64,000 nt of DNA from an uncultured Alphaproteobacteria bacterium. Its GTDB lineage: Bacteria; Pseudomonadota; Alphaproteobacteria; RF32; CAG-239. Of this stretch, positions 1 through 7,188 are shown piece by piece; within the stretch, counting starts at the first letter, position 1; each line of letters begins with the position of its first letter. Below the pieces are notes generated by a model that was not told the DNA's origin, did not search any database, and saw only the letters and a list, made by a program, of their open reading frames with translations. The stretch lies in the NCBI GenBank assembly GCA_944393665.1, contig CALYAX010000002.1, positions 1 through 64,000 of the forward strand. The letters are read 5' to 3'. The position numbers and the translations under genes are program-made.

Positions 1-228
1 GGGGTTAGGGTCGCCGTTGGGGGCGCGTCCGCGGGAGGAGATGGTATAAGGGCGGGTACAGCGCGGGGTGTACAAGGCGTAATAATCCGGCTCTGGGGCA
101 GGACGGGAAGCCGGTTGTGGCTGGGAGGTTGCGGGAGCAGCACGCTTTCTTTTGGTTTTTTGGGGCGCGGAAACCGGCAGGGGTTCAGTATCGGGAGCGG
201 GTTGGGAGATAATTTTTTTCTTGGGCAT
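1..228 (-). CDS. Pro/Ala-rich protein of unknown function (3' end outside window)
   Basis: I do not recognise this gene. Reading leftward from an ATG at 228 the frame stays open to the window edge for 76 codons. It begins MPKKKIISQPAPDTEP and continues with Lys/Arg- and Pro/Ala-rich low-complexity sequence, including KTKRKRAAPA, as in a disordered basic N-terminal tail. An in-frame ATG at 237 would add MNA. Neither start has a clear Shine-Dalgarno. The start codon lies only about 25 nt beyond an intrinsic terminator that ends a structured minus-strand RNA region, so expression may depend on read-through. The real domain probably lies beyond the window. Confidence 0.5.
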   Translation of the reverse strand, partial: MPKKKIISQPAPDTEPLPVSAPQKTKRKRAAPATSQPQPASRPAPEPDYYALYTPRCTRPYTISSRGRAPNGDPNP

Positions 229-255
229 AGCGTTCATCCGGTTAAAAAGTTGATA

Positions 256-284
256 CAAAAAACCGCCTTTGGATTAAAGGCGGT
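256..284 (-). terminator. Intrinsic terminator just before the Pro/Ala-rich gene
   Basis: On the minus strand CCGCCTTT and AAAGGCGG form a perfect stem followed by TTTTTTG. It lies about 25 nt before the start codon at 228 or 237, so it acts either as the end of the structured RNA or as an attenuator of the downstream gene. Confidence 0.7.
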
Positions 285-624
285 CGAGATGTTGAAAGGT
301 TATACAGGTATAACTCCGTCAGTCTTTAAGCCGCGCCGAAACGTGGCTCTGAACATACACAGACGGCATCTCGACCGGAGATCGAGAATATAAATAATAC
401 TGGTCAGTGTTTTAACCAGAGGTCGGCCGTCAAGTATGCTGTAATCGATGCCCGGCGGCGTTCCCCTACCTGTAAAGAACCTTTCAAAGTTCTCAAACCG
501 CTTGGTAAGCAGGTTCTGGGACTGAACGCAATTCTGAGTCCTGCGCCCAGTTTATCTGCTCCGCCGCAAAAAATCAAGCCTTTTGCTTGGGGCAGATGTT
601 TTACTTGTTTACTTCCTTAGGGTA

Positions 625-662
625 AACAAAACCCCCGCTTGTTGAAAAAACAAGGCGAGGGA
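625..662 (-). terminator. Intrinsic terminator inside the structured RNA region
   Basis: Read on the minus strand, CCCTCG-CTTGTT pairs with AACAAG-CGGGG and is followed by TTTTGTTT. It would end a first RNA of about 200 nt starting at the promoter near 823. Confidence 0.6.
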
Positions 663-829
663 GTTCAACAACTGCCCATACGAAACAGCCAATCTTATTC
701 GTCACCACGAGGGTGCTTATTTCGAAAGCTCCCTCAGAAAGAGGGTGGGGTTTCGCGTACGGGAAGCTGTTGAAGGCTCCGGCGGGTCTCCCCGTTAAGA
801 AACAGCGGCTGCCGTTTCAACCTGTGCGT

Positions 830-858
830 ATTATGACAATAAAATTTAAAATTGACAA
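830..858 (-). promoter_or_regulatory. Near-consensus sigma-70-type promoter for the structured RNA
   Basis: On the minus strand a -35 TTGTCA (853-858) and a -10 CATAAT (830-835) are separated by exactly 17 bp. The predicted transcription start is near 823. This strong promoter has no open reading frame behind it for about 600 bp, which supports an RNA gene. Confidence 0.65.
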
Positions 859-1426
859 GTGAAAAATAAAATTTTTCGCCGGGCCGGGGCAGAGCGGCAG
901 GAAAAAGAAATGCGGGGAGTGTTCCGGGCGTTCCTTTGGCTGGGCGCGGGGTGGAAAAAGGAGGGGCCTTTGAGCGGCGAGGGGGAAGAGTGTCATCAGG
1001 CGGTGCCGGGAGCGAAAAAAGGAGCGCACGGTGGCGGGAAATGAGGAGCAGTATCTCGGGGGGTGACGGGAAAAGGGGAGAACGAGCGTTCCGGGCAGGG
1101 CAAAGCCCTTATAAACCTTAGGGTTTAAGCCTTTTAGTCAGGTTGAAAGGCCTTTTTTTCAGTCTTATGTTGCATAAGATAATATATCTATTCCGGTTAT
1201 TTTTCAAAATTTAGGAAATTTTGATTAGGTTTTTTTGCAATTTTGGGGAATAGATGTAACTATTTATTAGTAATTATCAATTATTGTGAGAGTCGTATAG
1301 GTTGCTGCTCGTAAAAATTAATATACAAATAGGTGTGATTGGTCCAATGAGTAACCCTAATAAATGAATTGATTCAATTGTTGTTTATCAAGATCTTAGC
1401 CTAACCTTTAACAGAAAGTAACCCTC
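859..1426. other. Intergenic region, purine-rich then AT-rich; no supported gene
   Basis: The first 230 bp are strongly G/A-rich on the plus strand. The short frames there encode Gly/Lys/Glu-rich peptides with no ribosome site, so I do not call them. A plus-strand terminator sits at 1129-1159 without an obvious gene ahead of it. The remaining 270 bp are AT-rich and carry the unmapped promoter of the three-gene cassette starting at 1427. Confidence 0.5.
1129..1159 (+). terminator. Orphan plus-strand intrinsic terminator
   Basis: GCCTTT and AAAGGC form a stem followed by C and seven T. A smaller AAACC/GGTTT hairpin lies directly upstream (1113-1126). It either ends an unrecognised plus-strand transcript from the purine-rich 860-1120 region or insulates the cassette that follows. 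Confidence 0.55.
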
Positions 1427-2680
1427 ATGAAGACTAAATTTAATTACCTCAAAATTTATGAACGTTTTGTTGAACTCAGTGCCGGCGCTTTATTTATGAA
1501 AGCCGGATTGGAAAAATATAAAATTGCTTTTAGTCTGGTCCGGAGAAAACGTAAAGAAGTAGACCATGTTGTGTGGATTGCTCCTTCTTATTATCTGGCA
1601 ACGGAAGACTATGTTAACGATATTAAATCGGCAGCGGGCAGGCTGGCCGACAAAATTGTCTTTTATTCAATAGAAAACATTTCCCTGAACGATGCCAAGT
1701 ATCTTCACCTGTATAATCTGGCAACAGATTTCCGGGTTTTTTGCATTGTTGACGAAAGCATTACCATTAAAAACACCGAAGCGGGCCGCACCAAGCGTCT
1801 GCTGGCGATGAAACACAAATTTAAATACCGGCTTATTTTGTCGGGGACGCCGCTGACGCAGGGGCTGATTGACCTTTATTCGCAGGTTCAGTTCATGGAC
1901 TCGGCTATTCTGAATATGACCGAAACCCAGTTTATGCATAATTTTTTGCCGTTTTATGAAGATGATTTTGAAACCTGGCGCCGCTGGTCGAACCCGGAAC
2001 ATGAGGCGCAGCTGGTGGAGATGATCCGCCCGTATCTTCTGGCCTGTGATTTTGAGGATAATGTCAAGATTACCTATCACAACGCGGATTTTAAGCTTAC
2101 GCCCAAAGAAGCGGAGGTTTACCAGTTCGAAAAAGAAGATTTTTTGAAAAATAAGGAACAGGTTGCGTTTTTACAGGTTGTACAAAGATTTCAATATCTG
2201 TATACTATTTGCAAAAATAAAGTAAATGCTTTGTTTAAGCTGGTTGACGAAATTCTCGCCCGTAACGAGAAAGTGATTATTTATACTAAATTTTTGAGTG
2301 AGGTTAAGTTTTTTAAAGAAGCGGGCGGCTTCGGCGAACATAAATTTGTGGTGATGTCGGGGAATTCGAATAAAATAAAGGCGTTGAATAGATTTGAAAA
2401 AAATGTTGATATTATGATTTGTACGTATAAAGTAGAGTCACCCAGACTTAATTTGAAAGGGTGCAATAATATTATCTATTTTACCCAGACATTTGACTAC
2501 AAGGACAAAATTCAGACGCTTACCAGTTTTTACAATAAAGAAGAAATTAAGCTGAATATTTATGATTTTTGGGTTGATACAAGGCTGGAAAGCTTGATTA
2601 AAGATAATCTGTACCGTAAAAAGAATGTATTGAAAAACGTGTGCAGGATTATGTCGAAAGATGAGGCACTAAAACTATGA
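1427..2680 (+). CDS. SNF2-like helicase-fold protein with degenerate P-loop
   Basis: A 417-residue protein with the two-lobe layout of phage-type SNF2/DEAD-like helicases. Box II is VDES (about residue 108), motif III is SGTP (about residue 140), and a C-terminal lobe contains VIIYTKF and a motif V-like SPRLNLKG. Where a P-loop of the type MGLGKT is expected, near residue 25-30, the sequence reads AGLEKY: the lysine is kept, but the second glycine and the Mg-binding threonine are lost. The final motif lacks the usual QRxGRxxR arginine finger. It may therefore bind DNA or partners without being an active ATPase. It overlaps the next gene by 4 bp (ATGA) and is visibly richer in AT than most of the window. 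The ribosome site is weak. The helicase-family call is firm; the role is unknown. Confidence 0.75.
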   Translation: MKTKFNYLKIYERFVELSAGALFMKAGLEKYKIAFSLVRRKRKEVDHVVWIAPSYYLATEDYVNDIKSAAGRLADKIVFYSIENISLNDAKYLHLYNLATDFRVFCIVDESITIKNTEAGRTKRLLAMKHKFKYRLILSGTPLTQGLIDLYSQVQFMDSAILNMTETQFMHNFLPFYEDDFETWRRWSNPEHEAQLVEMIRPYLLACDFEDNVKITYHNADFKLTPKEAEVYQFEKEDFLKNKEQVAFLQVVQRFQYLYTICKNKVNALFKLVDEILARNEKVIIYTKFLSEVKFFKEAGGFGEHKFVVMSGNSNKIKALNRFEKNVDIMICTYKVESPRLNLKGCNNIIYFTQTFDYKDKIQTLTSFYNKEEIKLNIYDFWVDTRLESLIKDNLYRKKNVLKNVCRIMSKDEALKL

Positions 2681-3978
2681 AGATATATCTTGATAAAAAT
2701 GTTTTTGAAGCAACCATGGAGCGTATTAAATTTGCGTTTGATAACTTTGACAACATTTATGTTTCGTTTTCCGGCGGCAAAGACAGCGGTTTGCTGCTGA
2801 ATATGGTTCTGGACTATAAACGGAAGCATAATATCAAGAAAAAAATCGGCGTTTTTCATCAGGATTTTGAGGCGCAGTATCAGCTGACCACTGATTATGT
2901 TACCAAGATGTTTGAGGACAATATTGATGATATTGAGCCTTACTGGGTGTGCCTGCCGATGGGGTCGCGCTGCGCGGTCAGCAATTTTCAGATGTACTGG
3001 TATCCCTGGGATGATGAAAAAGAAGAACTGTGGGTTCGCCCGATGCCGAAAATGCCTTATATCATCAATCTGAAAAATAATCCTTTTGAATTCTATAAAT
3101 ATAAAATGGCTCAGGAAGATTTGTATGCCGAGTTTGGGCAATGGTATGCCAAACACCATGAGGGGACCAGTATCTGTATGGTGGGTATCCGTGCCGATGA
3201 GTCGATTAACCGTTACCGGGCTTATGCCAATACCCGCAAGATTTTAATGAAGAACTCCCAATGGACGACCAAAATGGGCAAGAACTTTTACAATGCCTAT
3301 CCCTTGTATGACTGGTCGACCAAAGATGTGTGGATTGCCTATGGCAAAAAGGGGTATGAATACAATCATATTTATGACTTGTATTATAAGGCGGGGCTGT
3401 CAATCAGCCAGATGCGGGTTTCTTCGCCGTATCATGAAAATGCCAAAGAGAGCCTTAATCTTTACCGGGTTTTGGAACCGGGTGTCTGGGCCAAAGTGGT
3501 CAACCGGGTCAACGGGGCAAATTTTGCCGCCATGTACGGCAATTCCAAGCTGATGGGCGTGGGCAAGATTACGCTGCCCAAGGGGCATACCTGGCGCAGC
3601 TATGTTAAATTTTTGTTAGCCACTCTGCCGGACTCGGTCCGTAAGAATTATGTGGCTAAATTTAAGACTTCTATCCGCTTTTGGTGGAAAAAAGGTGGCG
3701 TGGTGTGTGATGAGGCTTTGAAGGAGCTTGAGTCATGCAATTACCGTATCAGGCGTAATGGTCCGAGCGGGTACAGCAAAGACAAGGACAAAATCCTGTT
3801 TTTGGGGACTCCCGATGATACCGATGATATTAAGTCGACGATTGACATTCCCTCGTGGAAACGTATGGCGATTTGTATTCTCAAAAATGACCATTTATGC
3901 AAATATATGGGATTTGCGCAGACTAAAAAGCAAACTCAAAGAGAAAAAGAACTTCTGGAAAAGTATAAGAGTTTGTAA
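2677..3978 (+). CDS. ibrA: IbrA-type PAPS-reductase-family protein (DUF3440)
   Basis: A 433-residue member of the N-type ATP pyrophosphatase superfamily. The PP-loop SGGKDS sits near residue 32 in the context YVSFSGGKDSGLL, followed by a PAPS-reductase-like core and the long C-terminal extension typical of DUF3440/IbrA. In E. coli, IbrA and IbrB were described as prophage-carried co-regulators of eib genes. The fold is shared with DndC and with PAPS reductases, so adenylation-type or sulfur chemistry on nucleic acid is possible but not shown. It is translationally coupled to the SNF2-like gene upstream and 11 bp from the ParB-like gene downstream. Family assignment is strong; substrate unknown. 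Confidence 0.88.
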   Translation: MKIYLDKNVFEATMERIKFAFDNFDNIYVSFSGGKDSGLLLNMVLDYKRKHNIKKKIGVFHQDFEAQYQLTTDYVTKMFEDNIDDIEPYWVCLPMGSRCAVSNFQMYWYPWDDEKEELWVRPMPKMPYIINLKNNPFEFYKYKMAQEDLYAEFGQWYAKHHEGTSICMVGIRADESINRYRAYANTRKILMKNSQWTTKMGKNFYNAYPLYDWSTKDVWIAYGKKGYEYNHIYDLYYKAGLSISQMRVSSPYHENAKESLNLYRVLEPGVWAKVVNRVNGANFAAMYGNSKLMGVGKITLPKGHTWRSYVKFLLATLPDSVRKNYVAKFKTSIRFWWKKGGVVCDEALKELESCNYRIRRNGPSGYSKDKDKILFLGTPDDTDDIKSTIDIPSWKRMAICILKNDHLCKYMGFAQTKKQTQREKELLEKYKSL

Positions 3979-3989
3979 GGAACAAAACT

Positions 3990-4505
3990 ATGGAACAATT
4001 TGTCAGCCCTGTGTATAACGTTCAGGCTGTGCCTGTCGACAAGGTACAGGCGAATGATTATAATCCCAATCGCGTTGCCCCGCCGGAAATGAAGTTATTG
4101 GAGCTTTCTATCTGGGAAGATGGTTTTACCCAGCCGGTGGTTTGTTATTATGACAAAGAAGCCGATAAATATATTGTGGTTGACGGATTTCACCGTTACA
4201 CCATTATGAAAACCAGCGACAGGATATTTGCCCGCGAGCGGGGAAAGCTACCGATTGTGGTTATTGACAAAGATTTGGGCGAGCGCATGGCCTCGACTAT
4301 CCGTCATAACCGTGCCCGCGGCAGCCATAATGTAGATCTGATGAGCAATATTGTGGCCGAGCTGGTTGAAATGGGCAAAAGCGACAGCTGGATTTGTAAA
4401 AATATCGGCATGTCGGCTGATGAGCTGCTGCGCATGAAACAGGTGACCGGTCTGGCTGCTTTGTTTAAAGACGAGGAATTTTCCCGCAGCTGGGAAGTGA
4501 AGTAA
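3990..4505 (+). CDS. ibrB: IbrB-type ParB-like domain protein
   Basis: A 171-residue protein with a ParB/sulfiredoxin-type N-terminal domain: VDGFHRY around residue 69 stands for the ParB DGxHR box, and RHNRARG (about residue 108) for the second conserved arginine motif, followed by a helical segment. It is the usual partner of IbrA. ParB-type domains are now known as CTP-binding or nuclease-like folds, but no specific activity can be read here. An AAGGA ribosome site precedes the ATG. It ends the cassette and is followed by a strong terminator. Confidence 0.85.
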   Translation: MEQFVSPVYNVQAVPVDKVQANDYNPNRVAPPEMKLLELSIWEDGFTQPVVCYYDKEADKYIVVDGFHRYTIMKTSDRIFARERGKLPIVVIDKDLGERMASTIRHNRARGSHNVDLMSNIVAELVEMGKSDSWICKNIGMSADELLRMKQVTGLAALFKDEEFSRSWEVK

Positions 4506-4530
4506 CTTAAAATACAAATTGAGAAAAAAG

Positions 4531-4554
4531 AGGCAGCGTAAAGCTGCCTTTTTT
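4531..4554 (+). terminator. Terminator of the SNF2-like/ibrA/ibrB cassette
   Basis: AGGCAGC and GCTGCCT form a 7-bp stem around GTAAA, followed by six T. It closes the three-gene unit before the aldo/keto reductase. Confidence 0.85.
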
Positions 4555-4629
4555 GTTGGGGCGGGCTTTAAGCCGGGGCAGGGGAGATTATATTAGTCTT
4601 GATTTTAATATTCATTGAAGGAGAGGTTC

Positions 4630-5541
4630 ATGAAATACGTCAGGCTGAATAATGATTCCGAAATGCCGATTATCGGGCTGGGAACATGGCAATCAAAACC
4701 GGGAGAAGCTTATCAGGCTATCCGCTGGGCAATCAAGCTGGGGTACAATCATATTGACTGTGCGTCAATTTACGGCAATCAGGCCGAGATCGGGCAGGCG
4801 ATTGCCGATGCCATCCGCGAGGGGGATATCAAGCGGAAAGATTTGTTTATTACCTCCAAGCTGTGGAATGATTCTCACAAACCGGAAGATGTCAAACCGG
4901 CTCTTGAACAGACTTTGCGCGATTTGCAGGTGGATTATGTTGATTTGTATCTGATGCATTGGCCGGTAGCCCAGAAGAAAGGAACCACGCTTCCGCAGTC
5001 ATCTGATGATGTCATTCCGCTGCAGGATTTGCCGCTGGATTTGACCTGGGCGGCTATGGAAAAAGTTTTTCAGGAGGGATTGGCCGGGGCGATCGGCGTT
5101 TCTAATTTTAGCGCTAAAAAGCTTGGTGATTTGATTGAAAAAGCGGAGATTGTTCCCGCGGTTAACCAGATTGAAAATCATCCGCTGCTGCAGCAGAATG
5201 ATCTGATTGATTTCTGCCGGAAGAATAATGTTGCCGTGACGGCTTATTCGCCATTAGGTTCGGCGCATCCTGACGAGAGTGTCCTGGATAATCCGGTGAT
5301 TAAAGAAATTGCCGGGCGGCTGAATATTACGCCGGCGCAGGTGGTTTTGGCCTGGCAAATGCAGCGCGGTCTGATCGTTATTCCCAAAACGGTTCATGAA
5401 GAACGTTTGAAAGAAAATTTTGCGGCGCAGGCTGTTGAGCTTGATGAAGCCGATATGGCCAAGATAGCCCAGCTGGACGAGCATCACCGTTTTATCGACG
5501 GGAGTGTCTTTAATCAAGAAGATATCTGGGATGAAAAATAA
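4630..5541 (+). CDS. Aldo/keto reductase (2,5-diketogluconate reductase type)
   Basis: NAD(P)H-dependent oxidoreductase of the AKR superfamily, about 303 residues. It shows the opening strand MPIIGLGTW, the catalytic Asp and Tyr in DCASIYGN, the catalytic Lys in ITSKLW and the catalytic His in LMHWP, so the full tetrad is present. The cofactor end carries IPKTVHEERLKEN. I chose the ATG at 4630 because GGAGAGG lies just before it; an upstream TTG at 4615 is in frame but lacks a site. The stop codon overlaps the ATG of the CDSGH-type gene downstream by one base (TAATG), so the two are probably co-translated. The natural substrate cannot be told. Confidence 0.93.
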   Translation: MKYVRLNNDSEMPIIGLGTWQSKPGEAYQAIRWAIKLGYNHIDCASIYGNQAEIGQAIADAIREGDIKRKDLFITSKLWNDSHKPEDVKPALEQTLRDLQVDYVDLYLMHWPVAQKKGTTLPQSSDDVIPLQDLPLDLTWAAMEKVFQEGLAGAIGVSNFSAKKLGDLIEKAEIVPAVNQIENHPLLQQNDLIDFCRKNNVAVTAYSPLGSAHPDESVLDNPVIKEIAGRLNITPAQVVLAWQMQRGLIVIPKTVHEERLKENFAAQAVELDEADMAKIAQLDEHHRFIDGSVFNQEDIWDEK

Positions 5542-6230
5542 TGAAGCCTAATGCCGTCAAAATAAAGGTCACTCATCAGGGGCCGTATGAGGTGACCGGA
5601 CTTGACCGGGTGACTGAAGAAACAATTCTGCCGGATCAGGAAGGAGCTTCATGGGAGTATCGCCGCGGCCAGGCTGAAGAAAGCGAAGATAAGCCTATGG
5701 CCTTGTGCCGCTGCGGACACTCCAGTCATGCGCCGTTTTGTGACGGCAGTCATGAGCATGCTGAATGGGATGGCGAAGAAACCGCTTCTTTTGAACCGAT
5801 TATGGATGGCGCGGAGGCTTTTCCGGGGCCGAACCTGACGTTGTTTGATAATGAGAATTACTGTGCCTATGCCCGTTTTTGCGATGCCAAAGGCCGGATC
5901 TGGAATTTGGTCGGAATCGGTTCGGAAGAAAGCGATAAGCTGGCGATACGGGAGGCTTTTCATTGTCCGGCCGGGCGGCTGATGATGTATAAAAATAACG
6001 GTGAGGCTTTGGAGCCGGAGTTGGATCCTGAGATCAGCCCGTTGAAAGATCCGGCAGCAGAATGTGACGGTCCCTTGTTTGTTAAGGGGGGAATTCAGGT
6101 AGAGAGTGAAGCAGGCAGGGCCTATGAACTGCGCAACCGGCAGACTTTATGCCGCTGCGGGCAGAGTTCCAACAAGCCGTTTTGCGACGGTTCTCATGCC
6201 AGCGTTCATTTTCATGCCCGGCATGGATAA
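5541..6230 (+). CDS. Twin CDGSH iron-sulfur domain protein
   Basis: A 229-residue soluble protein with two CDGSH-type [2Fe-2S] sites, CRCGHSSHAPFCDGSH near residue 56 and CRCGQSSNKPFCDGSH near residue 202, each giving the 3Cys-1His ligand set. Between them lies a DUF1271/Fer4_19-like region containing a further conserved-looking Cys. Such bacterial proteins are assigned redox or iron-sulfur transfer roles. It is coupled to the aldo/keto reductase, which suggests a shared redox function. It ends seven bases from the convergent lpxK stop. Confidence 0.9.
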   Translation: MKPNAVKIKVTHQGPYEVTGLDRVTEETILPDQEGASWEYRRGQAEESEDKPMALCRCGHSSHAPFCDGSHEHAEWDGEETASFEPIMDGAEAFPGPNLTLFDNENYCAYARFCDAKGRIWNLVGIGSEESDKLAIREAFHCPAGRLMMYKNNGEALEPELDPEISPLKDPAAECDGPLFVKGGIQVESEAGRAYELRNRQTLCRCGQSSNKPFCDGSHASVHFHARHG

Positions 6231-6236
6231 GCAAAA

Positions 6237-7187
6237 TCAGTTTTTGATTAAAAATTCGCAGAGGTCATCGGGATTTTGCCATTCAATCGTAATATCCAGC
6301 GTGTTGAAATGCGGCCAGAGACGTGCCGGGATTTTTACGATGTCTTTGAGCGTGGTATAAAGTCCGGCACCAGTTTCCTGAGCCTCTTTAATCAGGCGGG
6401 AAAGTTCGGTCTCGGTATAAAAATGGTGGTCGGGAAAGTCGTGAGCGGCCACGATTTCAAAACCAACTTCCCGCAAGGACTGATAAAATTTTTCCGGCCG
6501 TCCGATACCGGCAAAAGCAATGACTTTTCCGGTTTTTTTACCGGGCATAACCGGAACCACCCGGCCTTTAAAGACCGGAAGACCGTGGAATTTTCCGGCC
6601 AGGTCGAATTTATCTTCGCCGATGATAATTATTGCGTCGGCCCGGGACAAACCCTGATTTTTGAACTCGCGCAGCGGGCCGGCCGGGATACACATACCGT
6701 TACCGAAACCAAAGCCGCCGTCAACCACCAGCAATGATAAATCTTTGTATAATCCGGGATTTTGAAAGCCATCGTCCATTAAGATATAATCGGCGCCGTT
6801 GCTGACGGCTTTGCAGGCACCTTGATAACGGTCGCGGTTGACAACCACAGGTGCCTGGCGTGCCAAAAGGAGCGGTTCATCACCCACCTGGCAGGCTGTA
6901 TGGATCTGCGGCTCAACCAGAACATCCTGCAGAGTGCCGCCGTATCCGCGGGTTATGAAGCAAGGGGAAAGACCTCGTTTTTGCAGCATGGCCGCCAGAG
7001 AAATGGCAACCGGCGTTTTTCCGGTGCCTCCGGCAGTCAGATTGCCGATGCAAATTACCTTGGCTTTGACCTTTCCGGGTTTGGCAGAGCGAATCCGGCA
7101 GGCTGTTGCCAAACCGTACAGGCAGCCGAAAGGCCAAAGCAGCACAGAAAGCAAATTTATGTTTTTCCAATGGCCTGGTGTGCGCAT
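6237..7187 (-). CDS. lpxK: Tetraacyldisaccharide 4'-kinase LpxK
   Basis: Phosphorylates the 4' position of the lipid A disaccharide at the inner membrane. The P-loop GGTGKTP sits about residue 50 after the hydrophobic N-terminal anchor LLSVLLWPFGCLYGL. The downstream LMDDGFQN motif is the family's conserved DDGxQ box. I place the start at 7187, where ATG follows the waaA stop by one base (TAAC-ATG) with AAAGGA upstream. A longer frame reaches an ATG at 7226, but it overlaps waaA and lacks family similarity. Last gene of the fliN-like/DUF374/waaA/lpxK operon. Confidence 0.93.
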   Translation of the reverse strand: MRTPGHWKNINLLSVLLWPFGCLYGLATACRIRSAKPGKVKAKVICIGNLTAGGTGKTPVAISLAAMLQKRGLSPCFITRGYGGTLQDVLVEPQIHTACQVGDEPLLLARQAPVVVNRDRYQGACKAVSNGADYILMDDGFQNPGLYKDLSLLVVDGGFGFGNGMCIPAGPLREFKNQGLSRADAIIIIGEDKFDLAGKFHGLPVFKGRVVPVMPGKKTGKVIAFAGIGRPEKFYQSLREVGFEIVAAHDFPDHHFYTETELSRLIKEAQETGAGLYTTLKDIVKIPARLWPHFNTLDITIEWQNPDDLCEFLIKN

Positions 7188-7188
7188 G

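Larger units (their letters stand above)
256..823 (-). ncRNA. Unassigned structured RNA region with promoter and two terminators
   Basis: No protein is supported here, but the minus strand is dense in perfect hairpins. Examples are a GTTTAC/GTAAAC stem (602-622), a CTGGG/CCCAG stem, a CTGGT/ACCAG stem, a TCTCGA/TCGAGA stem and a GTTATA/TATAAC stem. A 10-bp long-range helix pairs 282-291 with 367-376. In the promoter-proximal half a long interrupted helix forms between sequences starting GGAG and ending CUCC, closing a multibranched apex. A TTGTCA-17-CATAAT promoter precedes it and terminators lie at 625-662 and 256-284, so it could be one RNA of about 570 nt or two (about 200 and 360 nt). I looked for tmRNA, RNase P, SRP and 6S signatures and could not establish any of them. 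Confidence 0.55.

Noticed and set aside
282-376. Possible tmRNA coding part (frame ending GCG GCT TAA inside a closed helix)
   Set aside because: No tRNA-like end: no T-arm, acceptor stem or CCA could be found nearby on the same strand, and the tag would not start with a usual resume codon.
859-1121. Short Gly/Lys/Glu-rich frames on both strands
   Set aside because: No ribosome site, extreme composition, overlapping frames on both strands; typical of a purine-rich non-coding stretch.
1427-4505. Call as a Dnd phosphorothioation system
   Set aside because: Only fold-level similarity to DndC and DndB; DndA, DndD and DndE are absent, and IbrA/IbrB families match better.
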